Assembly (NCBI RefSeq): GCF_014696625.1
Contig: NZ_JACJQL010000003.1
Span: 184,856-248,855, forward strand
DNA length: 64,000 nt
Direction of reading: 5' to 3'
From: Nostoc parmelioides FACHB-3921
GTDB taxonomy: Bacteria > Cyanobacteriota > Cyanobacteriia > Cyanobacteriales > Nostocaceae
In this document: positions 25,283 to 33,953 of the stretch, in pieces
Position numbering within the stretch: position 1 is the stretch's first letter
How the letters are laid out: each line of letters opens with the position of its first letter
The notes under the pieces: generated by a model
Seen by the model: only the letters and a program-made list of their open reading frames with translations
Databases searched by the model: none
Told to the model about the DNA's origin: nothing
Translations under genes and position numbers: made by a program

Positions 25283-26251
25283 CTAAATTGTCGGGCTTTC
25301 CGTATGAACATCGGAACGAAGCAAAAATTTTCCGCTTTTAAATAAAAATCGAGCTAGGTAATAGGCTCGCTCTTTCCCAGAGTAAAAAGGCCATCCCAGT
25401 ATTAAACGTGAGATACCCCACACCTCCCGGAGATCCCATTGAGATTGTTGATAATATTTTGTGCGTCGATATTGGAGATTGCGGGATAAGTCAACTTTTG
25501 CACCATAACCAATACGTACTAAATAGTCGTTGATATATTGGTTCGTCATCTCAATCCCGGCTTGGGACTTGGCTTGTTGTTCGCTGGTGGCGATGGCTGC
25601 ATTCATGTGATTGTTTGCACCATGTATGCGATAGTACGCCAAATTTTCGTGTAATGTCTTAATTTTACCGAGGAAGGCTGTGCAGTAAATAATGCAACCA
25701 TCAGCCCAAATACGCCATTTCACAGGATCAATAGGAAATACTTTTTCCAAGGCTTCACGACGATAAGCCAGTCCAGATGTGGGCGGAAAACACCAAGCAT
25801 TCCCTGTCTTCAAGATGACTGAGGCTAAATCTTCACTCAGTTTCGGCCCTTGAGTCGAAGCTTGATCAATCGTCTGGTCATTGCCATCTATGATATCCAA
25901 ATGGTGCATAACACCAACTACATCCGATGTCTGAAACACCTCAACAATACGCTGTAATTTATGAGGTTTCCACACATCATCTGCATCCAGAAAAGCTACG
26001 ACTTCGCCAGTCGCCGCCGCAAACCCCGCATTGAAAGCGCCTCCCTGTCCTTGATTTGCTTGAAAAATGGGCTTGATTTTATCCGGCGCTTGTTCTTGCA
26101 GTTGGGTAATAACATCACGGCTGTTATCTGTAGAACCATCATCTACGATAACGATTTCAATGTCTGAGTATGTTTGAGTGAGAACAGAGTTGATTGCTCT
26201 AGAAAGATAACGAGCATAGTTGTAATTAGAGACGATAACAGAAATCTTCAT
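25283..26251 (-). CDS. GT2-family glycosyltransferase (HEP island)
   Basis: 322 residues. VIVSNYNYARYLSRAINSVL and IVDDGSTDNSRDV are classical GT2 nucleotide-binding motifs, and AFLDADDVWKPHKL gives the DxD. It directly follows hepA, matching from memory the position of alr2836. The gap upstream (26252-26302) is a CTATTGA heptamer repeat that runs into the end of hepA. Confidence 0.9.
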   Translation of the reverse strand: MKISVIVSNYNYARYLSRAINSVLTQTYSDIEIVIVDDGSTDNSRDVITQLQEQAPDKIKPIFQANQGQGGAFNAGFAAATGEVVAFLDADDVWKPHKLQRIVEVFQTSDVVGVMHHLDIIDGNDQTIDQASTQGPKLSEDLASVILKTGNAWCFPPTSGLAYRREALEKVFPIDPVKWRIWADGCIIYCTAFLGKIKTLHENLAYYRIHGANNHMNAAIATSEQQAKSQAGIEMTNQYINDYLVRIGYGAKVDLSRNLQYRRTKYYQQSQWDLREVWGISRLILGWPFYSGKERAYYLARFLFKSGKFLLRSDVHTESPTI

Positions 26252-26261
26252 AGGGAATAGG

Positions 26262-26312
26262 GAATCACTATTGACTATTGACTATTGACTATTGACCATT
26301 GACTATTGACTA
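26262..26312. repeat. CTATTGA heptamer repeat overlapping the hepA stop codon
   Basis: About six tandem units of CTATTGA (one CCATTGA). On the minus strand the last codons of hepA (Ser-Gln-stop) are read from inside the repeat. Confidence 0.8.
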
Positions 26313-28123
26313 TGCCCCGATTCATGTTGCATTTGATGATATTTCCAAAGCTTTCCGCGTTGTTCTAGAAGTTCTTGATAATTTCCCTGCTCAACAATTC
26401 GCCCTTGTTCCATGACAACAACCTTGTCTGCTTTGGCGATTGTGGAGAGTCTGTGAGCGATCGCAATTACTGTTCTCCCGACGGAAAGTTTTTCTATAGA
26501 CTCCTGAATTAACCGTTCGGAGACTGAATCTAGGGCGCTGGTAGCTTCGTCGAGGATGAGGATTTCGGGATCTCTCAGTAATGCACGAGCGATCGCAATC
26601 CGTTGTCTTTGTCCTCCAGATAAACGAACACCGCGATCGCCTAACTTAGTATCAAACCCTTCGGGCATTTCTTCGATAAATTGCAACGCATTTGCTAGCC
26701 GCGCTACTTCTCGAATTTCGGCTTCACTCGCCCCAGATGTACCGTAGGCGATATTGTCTCTAATAGAGGTGTTGAAAATGAATGTATCTTGACTAACTAC
26801 AGCCATTTTGCGGCGGAGGGAATTGATTTCAAAGTACTGCACATCCAGTCCATCTACTAAAATCTGTCCCTCTGTCGGATCGTAAAATCGGGGAATTAAA
26901 TCAGCTAATGTAGTTTTACCAGCACCCGATGCACCTACCAGGGCTGTCGTTTTACCACGCTCAATTGTTAAAGTGATATTATTCAACACTAAATTATCGG
27001 CTGTATAACCAAAGTCTACAGATACTAAATCAATGGAACGCTTCAAACCTTGGAAATGAAGTTTGCCATTTTTCAAGTAAGGCTTATTATTTGTCTGCAA
27101 AATATTTTTAATGTTTTCTGATGACCCTTGTAAAGTACTCAGAAAAGCAACTGTACCGTTAATATCTTGAATATTGGGAATCACTCTGACTAAAACAAAG
27201 AAGAATGTCAATAATGAGGCAACTGGTAATGTAAATGTTGTGAAGGAAATCACAATCAAACTAATCAAAACTGTAGTAGCGATGCCTTCAGCTATAGGTT
27301 TTACTAGTGTCCAGGCTAAGACAACTTTGATGGCTGCATTCAGTTGATTAGTACTGGCTTTATAGAAACGCTGACGTTCAAATTCTTGTGTCCCAAAAGC
27401 CTGAATTGTCCGAATTCCATTGATAAACTCTACTGCTGTAGCTGTAAATTGAGCATTAGCATGGGAAATACCAAAACTAGTTTCTCTGACTCGCTTATTC
27501 AGCGTGGATAATCCCACTGCTAACAGTAAAAATATCAGTACAGAAATAATCGAAAGTTGCCATGATATAGAAAACATCACAACAAAGTAAACGCAAACAG
27601 TCATGATTCGGGTTAACACAAAAGCCAACCCACTAAAACCCTGTTTGATTCTTTCAATTTCTGTAGTAATCGTATTAATGAGTTCACCCGAACGAGTTTG
27701 AGCAAAGTAACTCAACCTCAGAGCTTGTAATTGCTCAAAAATTTGCTTATGTAAGCGATCTGCTAAATTAAGTTGGGCTGATTCAGTGTATACTCCGCCA
27801 AAATAATTGAAAGTAGCACGCATCCAGGTACTCAACAAAATTAGTAGAGATATCCTGTATATGGGGGGAATCGGCCAAGCATTAGCAGCCAAAATCATGT
27901 CAACCCAGCTAATTCCTGTTTGAATTGGATCATTAGGACTAGTCAATTTTTGTAAAAATGACAGTAGAAAACCAATACTAACACCTTCAAAACTGGCAGC
28001 TAAAAATGAGAATATGACGGCTAATATAGCTATTTTGCGAAAATGTTTTATTTCTCGCAATATTAAATTGTTCTCTTTCCAGAAGCTATTTGCTTTAAAT
28101 AATTTATGTGGTGATTTTGGCAT
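26303..28123 (-). CDS. hepA: HepA, heterocyst envelope polysaccharide ABC exporter
   Basis: 606 residues: an MsbA-type exporter with six membrane helices (about 30-330) and one ATPase domain (ALVGASGAGKTT, LSGGQRQR, ILILDEATSALD). HepA in Anabaena PCC 7120 is about this length, lies directly downstream of hepC, and is needed to deposit the heterocyst envelope polysaccharide layer that limits oxygen entry. Here it follows the sugar transferase with a 450-bp gap and precedes three GT2 genes, the same order. The long upstream gap fits the extended control region reported for hepA. The name rests on synteny and length. Confidence 0.9.
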   Translation of the reverse strand: MPKSPHKLFKANSFWKENNLILREIKHFRKIAILAVIFSFLAASFEGVSIGFLLSFLQKLTSPNDPIQTGISWVDMILAANAWPIPPIYRISLLILLSTWMRATFNYFGGVYTESAQLNLADRLHKQIFEQLQALRLSYFAQTRSGELINTITTEIERIKQGFSGLAFVLTRIMTVCVYFVVMFSISWQLSIISVLIFLLLAVGLSTLNKRVRETSFGISHANAQFTATAVEFINGIRTIQAFGTQEFERQRFYKASTNQLNAAIKVVLAWTLVKPIAEGIATTVLISLIVISFTTFTLPVASLLTFFFVLVRVIPNIQDINGTVAFLSTLQGSSENIKNILQTNNKPYLKNGKLHFQGLKRSIDLVSVDFGYTADNLVLNNITLTIERGKTTALVGASGAGKTTLADLIPRFYDPTEGQILVDGLDVQYFEINSLRRKMAVVSQDTFIFNTSIRDNIAYGTSGASEAEIREVARLANALQFIEEMPEGFDTKLGDRGVRLSGGQRQRIAIARALLRDPEILILDEATSALDSVSERLIQESIEKLSVGRTVIAIAHRLSTIAKADKVVVMEQGRIVEQGNYQELLEQRGKLWKYHQMQHESGHSQ

Positions 28124-28579
28124 TTTTAAATGCGTTGTATATTTTCTAAGACAATTTTTTTGAACCGTGACAACCTAATTTTTAACTAAAGTGTAGTAAT
28201 TCATCTATAGGATTTTTACTTGCTTGCTGAAATAAGTATAGGGTGGGTATTGCTCACAATTTTATAGTTGTGCAGGGCATTATTCACCCTATAGATACTT
28301 ATATTCTTCAATCATCAAATAGAAATCTTGTGTTTACAACACTGAGTAAAAATAATGGAATTTAGCATGGTCAATGATGTAATCAGATGGTGCATTCCCT
28401 GGGAAATGGATTGAATAAAATCCTCATTAATTTAGGATATTCGGATTTTTTTTACTCTTTCAGGATAAACCTAATTCTAGTTTTTATATGACTAGTATTT
28501 GATTTCTGAAATATAAGTAGTAGGGTGGGCATTGCCCACCATAACCATGATAGGCACCCTACAGATACTGTATTTAATT
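28124..28579. promoter_or_regulatory. hepA upstream region with two related imperfect palindromes
   Basis: 456 bp without a gene. Two elements of one family lie here. 28234-28300 begins AAGTATAGGGTGGG and ends CACCCTATAGATACTT. 28515-28570 begins AAGTAGTAGGGTGGG and ends CACCCTACAGATACTG, with an inner GGTGGGCA/TGCCCACC stem (28524-28540). Published work on PCC 7120 places control elements several hundred bases upstream of hepA, so these could be regulatory or simply dispersed repeats. Confidence 0.55.
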
Positions 28580-29347
28580 TTAAATTTTGTAGGCTTGCGT
28601 TCCTGTAGGGTATGTTGTACTCTTACGGAGAACACGCAGGGTATTTTGAATTGATTCATCTGCCTGTTCTTGCCCTGCAAAACTGAGTCCTACAGCATCC
28701 TCTAAAGTACAACAAGCAGATCCCGTTAAACTCATTTCTCCCCGCAATACATTCCATAACTGTGGTAGATGAGATAAACCAGATTTCTTTAACCAAACTT
28801 GCAAGATTTGAGGATGATTTTGAGTAGGAGTTAACTTGATGACTCGAAAGATTTTACCCCGTTCTCCTACACGCCACTCATAGGTAAACAAAGATTTTTG
28901 TGAATCAATCTGCATCAATATAACTAATGCCAAAAGCATTGGACTTACTAACAGCGTCAATCCAAAAGCCATTAGCCAGTCTATTAATCTCCACAACCAT
29001 CTAATAGATTGACTAATTAATGTGGGTGCGGATGGCTTGCGGTGAGCAGGTTTACTGAGAAAAATAGGTTTATGTGCTTTTTTACAAGCTTCAACCCAGA
29101 ACTTTACCCAAGTTTCACCTAATTTACCATCTATACTCACCAAGTTGACTGGAGAGCGTTTTAAGCAATCAACTAATAATTGCTCATCGTTCAGAGAAGG
29201 TAAACATAACTGTTTGACTTTGTTAGCAGGTTTCACTAACAATTGGCCCCGTCTCCACTGAAGCGTGTAATGTGAGGAACCGTGATTTTGATTGTGTGGA
29301 GTTACTATATCGTAGCTCTCAACATTTGGAACTATTACGCTTGTCAT
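28580..29347 (-). CDS. hepC: HepC, undecaprenyl-phosphate sugar transferase
   Basis: About 255 residues from ATG 29347; a TTG at 29437 would add 30 residues. A membrane helix (LMAFGLTLLVSPMLLALVILMQI, about residues 110-135) precedes a bacterial sugar transferase core (YEWRVGERGKIFRVIKL, then KKSGLSHLPQLWNVLRGEMSLTG), the region of the WbaP/PglC family that moves a sugar phosphate to undecaprenyl phosphate. This is the initiating step of repeat-unit assembly at the inner membrane. It is next to hepA, as in PCC 7120. The N-terminal part lacks the five-helix region of full WbaP. Confidence 0.85.
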   Translation of the reverse strand: MTSVIVPNVESYDIVTPHNQNHGSSHYTLQWRRGQLLVKPANKVKQLCLPSLNDEQLLVDCLKRSPVNLVSIDGKLGETWVKFWVEACKKAHKPIFLSKPAHRKPSAPTLISQSIRWLWRLIDWLMAFGLTLLVSPMLLALVILMQIDSQKSLFTYEWRVGERGKIFRVIKLTPTQNHPQILQVWLKKSGLSHLPQLWNVLRGEMSLTGSACCTLEDAVGLSFAGQEQADESIQNTLRVLRKSTTYPTGTQAYKI

Positions 29348-29437
29348 AATGTCTTTGGATTCATCTAAATTAAATTGCTGAAAAATATCCAAGGCTGTCA
29401 ATGCCAAAGACTGTGATGGAAATATTATTCTGCTCAA

Positions 29438-30042
29438 ATAATCTGTAAATTATTACTTGCAGAATCAAGTTTTTTAGATGGTAGAAGTTGCGAGTAAATA
29501 TATTACTGAATACGATTTTTTAAATCAGTATCCAGGGCTGCCATATTGTGTAGATAATTAGCCGTAAACATATTGGTAAATCTGCTTGGGAAATATAGAT
29601 TTTTCTCTAAAAATGAAGGATGTTGAAAATTTCTAGAGGCAATTAACCTAACCTTTGTAATATCCGCCTTAAGCCTCAAAACTCCTTTGAACCAGCACTT
29701 TACATTTACGTTTAATGACAGCTACTTGTTTACTTGCACAATGATTTTCAGACCATCAGTTAATTTCTACTTTGAAACCATTGGAATTAGATTTCCATCT
29801 CTAGGATATAAGACTCTGTAGAAATGACTATATACTCAAGCTAATTCTTTATTTACTCTTTAAATAGTCATAGCTTTAATTAGATATTTATAAAGTCGAG
29901 ATGAAATACTCAAATGTTGTGGATTTTTTATTGATTAAATTATCACATTTAAAAAGCTTAATTATGACAATCTTAATTGGCAATTTATGTTAAAAAACGA
30001 TTTAATAAATCAAAATTGAGAATTATTTGCTGAATAAAAAGA
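29438..30042. other. AT-rich region upstream of hepC
   Basis: About 600 bp with no gene, likely holding the hepC promoter on the minus strand. GTA-N7-TAC near 29490 misses the NtcA spacing by one base. No other element is clear. Confidence 0.4.
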
Positions 30043-30080
30043 TGTGTGCGATCGCCTCTTATGGGATGCGATCGCACACA
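30043..30080 (-). terminator. HIP1-built terminator hairpin after the BY-kinase gene
   Basis: Arms 30043-30055 and 30068-30080 are perfectly complementary over 13 bases, and each contains a HIP1 octamer GCGATCGC or its edge. On the minus strand the stem is followed by ATCTTTTT. It lies 40 bp past the stop codon of the BY-kinase-like gene. Confidence 0.75.
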
Positions 30081-30120
30081 AAAAATATTAGGGTTCGGGA
30101 TCACACCCTCCCCCCACTCA

Positions 30121-32346
30121 TTACTTTTCCACCGCTTGTTGCAAAGCAAAACGGTATTCCCTCGCATAAGGTACATAGGTGCTATCAGAGTTAGAAACCC
30201 CATTAGCCACAACACCAATCAGGTTTAACTTGCTCAACATGGCTGTAGCTTGAGCGATTTGATTGCGAGTCACTTTTCCCAGACTAGCTACCATCACCAC
30301 ACTTCTACAAGATGATGCTGTCAACAAAGCATCTACTAGACCTATAACTGGCGGTGCATCAATAATCACCAAATCGTAGTTCTCCTCAAATGCTGCCATT
30401 AATTGTTTCATCCGTGGGGAACTCAAGAGATTTGCTGAGTCACTAGGCGAGGGGCCAGCCGTCAAAATATCGATGTAGGCTGAACCTACGTTATGAATAC
30501 CAATCTGTTCGGGTAAAGTAATTTCGCTGGCTAACAAAGTTGATAGCCCTTGTTCATTGGGAAGATTCAGATGTTCATGGAGGCTGGGATCGCGTAAGTT
30601 TGCATCAATCAGCAGTACCCGTTTGTGTAACCGGGCTGCACTCATAGCTAAACCCAAGGCCAAACCAGATTTACCTCTATCCAGTAGAGGTGAGGTAATC
30701 ATCAAGGACTTTAAGCTGGATACCGAGTTTAACAGCTCGATATTTTTGTAAATCAGATCCAACGATTCCCAACGGATGGAAGACTGTAACACCTCCACAG
30801 TCCAAGGCCCCAACACTTCAGGCTTACCAAAAGGCAACTTGATGACTGATTCTCTGCTCTTAGCTGGTGGCAATTTCGGGGTGCTTCCTAATAAAGGTAA
30901 AGCTACTTGTTTTTCTAACTCAGCTGTGGTGTGAACAGAATCATCAGCAGCTTCTCGAATAAAGGCAGCAATACCTCCCAGCATTAACCCAACAACTGCA
31001 CCCAACATCAAATTCTGTTGGAGATTTGGGCCTAATTTCATCCCTAACTGGGGTTCTTCCACCACTTCCCAGTTAAATCCACCTTTGGCCAATTCTTGCC
31101 GTAGTTGTTGTTCTGCACGTAATAACTGCTCTAGTCGCTCACGGCTGAATTGCAACTGTGGTTGTATACGGTTGTAATAAGCCAACAGGGGCGGAAAACG
31201 TTTAATTTCTAGGCGTAGTTGATTTTCTTTTTGTGCCAGAGTTTGATCACGGGCAGTTAATGAAACTATGGTTGTCTGGGTTTCTACTAATTGACTAGCC
31301 AAAGTCAGATCAATTTCACCAAACTGTCCCTGTTCTAAAAGCGGTTCTCCTCCACGGAAGACATTAGCAGATTTAACACCTAGAGTTCTACCTACTTCCT
31401 GTTGCAATAATTCTTTTTGGCTTTGCAACTGTTCCTTCAGCTTCTGGACACTGGGGGTTTCATCGGTGAAGCGTAAACGCTCTTGAGCTAATAACAGTTC
31501 TGTTTTTTGAATTTCGTTGAGTAAGCCTTGGTAGCGGACGGACTGACTCAAACGAGAAGTAACTAAAGCATTTTTGGGAGAACGATTTAATTGCTCCTCT
31601 AAAGATTTTTGTTTTGCTAAAGCCTCTTCGTATGTAGAACGAGTAGTACGACGTTCTTGCTCAATCGTATTCAAAGCAACTTCTAGAGCTTTTGCTTGCT
31701 CTTCTGGATTAATTAAATTTTGGTTTCTGCGGAATCTTTGTAAGTTAGCTTCAGCCGCATTCACTTCTTCACTGGCTTTGCTCAACTGTTCTCTAATAAC
31801 TTGCAAACCTTTTTTGAGTCGGTTATCTTGCTGCTGTTTGTTATATTCCACATAGACTTGCCTGATAGCACTGAGAACTTTTTGAGTCTGTTCAGGGTCG
31901 CCAGAAGTGTAATCTACTTGAAAAATTTTAGTAGCGACATTATCTTCTTTTGTCCTAACTTGATTTAAGACCAAGGCATTTTTAATATCAGCTACAGTAA
32001 TATTTGGATATTCTGATTTCAATTTGTCAACTGCTTTGTGAATTAGTCCAGAACTTTGCATCAAGTTCAGTTGTGTAGCAGTATCTATTTGTATATCCGG
32101 TTCGAGAAACTGGGTCTCTGGAGTACCACCCTCTCTTTTACCTTGATAGTTAGGTTCTACTAACAGTTGCATTGTGCTTTTGTAAGTAGGCTTGGTTCTT
32201 GCAGTTATTAGGGCTGCTAGGGCAATTGTTGTTAAAAATGCCGTTAAGAACCAAGGAGACCTACGCAGAAAAACTGAAAAGATTTTACCGTAACTGGGTT
32301 CTGAATCAGCGCTGTTTATATTTGTACTTAGATTAGTTTGAACCAC
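30121..32346 (-). CDS. Wzc/BY-kinase-like polysaccharide chain-length and export protein
   Basis: 741 residues: a Wzz-type domain with a first membrane helix near residue 35, a long periplasmic coiled coil (about 130-400), a second helix (NLMLGAVVGLMLGGIAAFI, about 440), then a cytoplasmic ATPase (about 530-735). The A' motif RVLLIDANLRDPSLHEHL and B motif DLVIIDAPPVIGL are intact, but the Walker A is degenerate (SPLLDRGKSGLA instead of GEGKST-like). The C terminus has a short tyrosine cluster (YVPYAREYRF), the usual autophosphorylation site. It should control polymer length and couple polymerisation to export. GTG start, with AAGGA about nine bases upstream. Confidence 0.88.
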   Translation of the reverse strand: MVQTNLSTNINSADSEPSYGKIFSVFLRRSPWFLTAFLTTIALAALITARTKPTYKSTMQLLVEPNYQGKREGGTPETQFLEPDIQIDTATQLNLMQSSGLIHKAVDKLKSEYPNITVADIKNALVLNQVRTKEDNVATKIFQVDYTSGDPEQTQKVLSAIRQVYVEYNKQQQDNRLKKGLQVIREQLSKASEEVNAAEANLQRFRRNQNLINPEEQAKALEVALNTIEQERRTTRSTYEEALAKQKSLEEQLNRSPKNALVTSRLSQSVRYQGLLNEIQKTELLLAQERLRFTDETPSVQKLKEQLQSQKELLQQEVGRTLGVKSANVFRGGEPLLEQGQFGEIDLTLASQLVETQTTIVSLTARDQTLAQKENQLRLEIKRFPPLLAYYNRIQPQLQFSRERLEQLLRAEQQLRQELAKGGFNWEVVEEPQLGMKLGPNLQQNLMLGAVVGLMLGGIAAFIREAADDSVHTTAELEKQVALPLLGSTPKLPPAKSRESVIKLPFGKPEVLGPWTVEVLQSSIRWESLDLIYKNIELLNSVSSLKSLMITSPLLDRGKSGLALGLAMSAARLHKRVLLIDANLRDPSLHEHLNLPNEQGLSTLLASEITLPEQIGIHNVGSAYIDILTAGPSPSDSANLLSSPRMKQLMAAFEENYDLVIIDAPPVIGLVDALLTASSCRSVVMVASLGKVTRNQIAQATAMLSKLNLIGVVANGVSNSDSTYVPYAREYRFALQQAVEK

Positions 32347-32462
32347 TTTGATGATCCTTGTATTCGAGACGCTAATAAAATAAATGAATGTTGATTAATC
32401 AGTAATCAGTGCTGAGTAATGAATGATATTTTCCACTCAGCACTTTTTAGCTGACTACTGAT

Positions 32463-33551
32463 TTAATTGAGGTTACAAGTTTGGGTAATAACTCGCTCAA
32501 CTTTACTAAAGAAAACTGGCTCAGAAAAATTATTCACGGCATGATTACGAATATTTTCATAATTCCAAGTGATTTCTCCGGACTCTAATAATGCTTTTTG
32601 TAAAGATTCTGGTGTTTGGCGCTTGAAAAATACGCCAGTCTGACCGTTTATTTGAGTATCTAAGACTCCACCTGCGCCAAAAGCAATCACTGGTGTACCG
32701 CTAGCATTAGCCTCTACAGGTACTAAACCATAGTCTTCTAAAGCCGCTACGATGATAGATTTAGCTTTGGAAAATAACTCTTTGCGTTGGTTGTCACTGA
32801 CATGACCTAAAAATTTAATATTATCCAAAGCTTTAGCTTGTAATCTTTCTCTTTCTGGCCCGTCCCCAGAAATGATTAAAGGCCATCCTAGCCAATTAAA
32901 AGCCTCGACTATAATATCTAGACGTTTATAACTAATCATGCGTGCTGATGCCAAATAATATTCGTCTTTTGTATCAGAGAAAACAAAGTTACTAGTATCA
33001 ATTGGATAGTTAATCATTATTGCCTGTTTGCCATAAATCTGCTCAATACGACGGGCAACAGTGCTGGAGTTGGCAATATAAATATCAGGTTCCTGAGCAT
33101 ATTTCAGGTCTACATCTCGCATTAACTGAAATACTTTTTCAATTAAAACTGACAAATATCTATAATCGCTATACTCTCTTAAATAAGTTTCTGTATCCCA
33201 TAGAAAACGGGTGACATTATGACAAAAGCAAATATGTTTAGCACCTGGTTTTTTCCGGACTGCTTTGGCGAAGCTGGTGCTACTGCTAATAATTAAGTCA
33301 TAATCTTGTAAATCTAATGCCCGAAAGGCAGGAAAATATAAAGGAGCCATCAATCTAAAGTATTTGGCTGCACCAGGGATTTTTTGCAAGAATGTTGTGT
33401 TAACTATCCGCTCACCCATATCAATAGTTTTTTGCGGGTCATACAATGATGTAAAAATATCAGCTTCAGGATAGCGTTTACAAAGTAATTCAAATACCCG
33501 TTCTGCCCCACCGCGCTGGGTCAAATAATCATGGACTAGAGCAACTTTCAT
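32463..33551 (-). CDS. GT4-family glycosyltransferase (HEP island)
   Basis: 362 residues, GT-B fold. ALVHDYLTQRGGAERVFELL holds the acceptor-side glycine loop of this GT4 subgroup; FCHNVTRFLWDTETYLREY is typical of the same subgroup; ALEDYGLVPVEANASGTPVI is the donor-side EX7E region. It lies upstream of the BY-kinase gene in the island. ATG 33551 is the only sensible start. It probably adds an inner sugar of the HEP repeat unit (inference). Confidence 0.88.
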   Translation of the reverse strand: MKVALVHDYLTQRGGAERVFELLCKRYPEADIFTSLYDPQKTIDMGERIVNTTFLQKIPGAAKYFRLMAPLYFPAFRALDLQDYDLIISSSTSFAKAVRKKPGAKHICFCHNVTRFLWDTETYLREYSDYRYLSVLIEKVFQLMRDVDLKYAQEPDIYIANSSTVARRIEQIYGKQAIMINYPIDTSNFVFSDTKDEYYLASARMISYKRLDIIVEAFNWLGWPLIISGDGPERERLQAKALDNIKFLGHVSDNQRKELFSKAKSIIVAALEDYGLVPVEANASGTPVIAFGAGGVLDTQINGQTGVFFKRQTPESLQKALLESGEITWNYENIRNHAVNNFSEPVFFSKVERVITQTCNLN

Positions 33552-33788
33552 ATCAGTCTAAATTTGTGAGGATTTGCCTTAAAATATTTCAGCAGATATT
33601 AGCTATTATTTTGGTATTTTGGATGATATTTTTTAACTATTTTTTGATACATTTATCGAACTTTATAGAGTTAAAGATTATGCGATCACTAGTAAATAAT
33701 AGTATTTACAAACAAACTCAAAATTGATTCTATCTTTTGAATTATTTTGCTGTTTAATTAGGAAAATAATTGTTTTCAGATAGCTTCA

Positions 33789-33820
33789 GCCCCCCTGTTG
33801 ATGAAAAGGGGGGCGTTTTT
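33789..33820 (+). terminator. G/C hairpin with T-run, plus-strand orientation
   Basis: GCCCCCCT (33789-33796) pairs with AGGGGGGC (33807-33814), followed by GTTTTT. It has intrinsic-terminator form on the plus strand, although both flanking genes are on the minus strand, so it would stop antisense transcription. Confidence 0.6.
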
Positions 33821-33849
33821 GAGATGGGTAATTGGTAATAGACTATCCA

Positions 33850-33913
33850 GTAGGGTGCGTCAGTGCGATAGAACCTAACTATACTCAGAAATTTTCATAC
33901 TGACGCACCCTAC
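33850..33913. repeat. Inverted repeat GTAGGGTGCGTCAGT, 15-bp arms
   Basis: Arms 33850-33864 and 33899-33913 are perfectly complementary, with a 34-base AT-rich spacer. A related, shorter hairpin (TAGGGTGCGTTATC) occurs at 41413-41446. Confidence 0.75.
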
Positions 33914-33953
33914 CAAACAATTAATTGCGGCTAATTCATTTTTTGGTGTTCCC

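Larger units (their letters stand above)
33552..33953. other. Intergenic region within the HEP island
   Basis: About 400 bp, AT-rich upstream of the GT4 gene, with two palindromic elements listed separately (33789-33820 and 33850-33913). A promoter for the downstream half of the island may lie here. Confidence 0.45.

Noticed and set aside
29348..29437. N-terminal extension of hepC from a TTG
   Set aside because: Possible but not needed; the ATG at 29347 is the more conservative start. Kept as an alternative.
29485..29505. GTA...TAC upstream of hepC considered as an NtcA site
   Set aside because: The spacing is seven, not eight, bases, so it does not fit the consensus.
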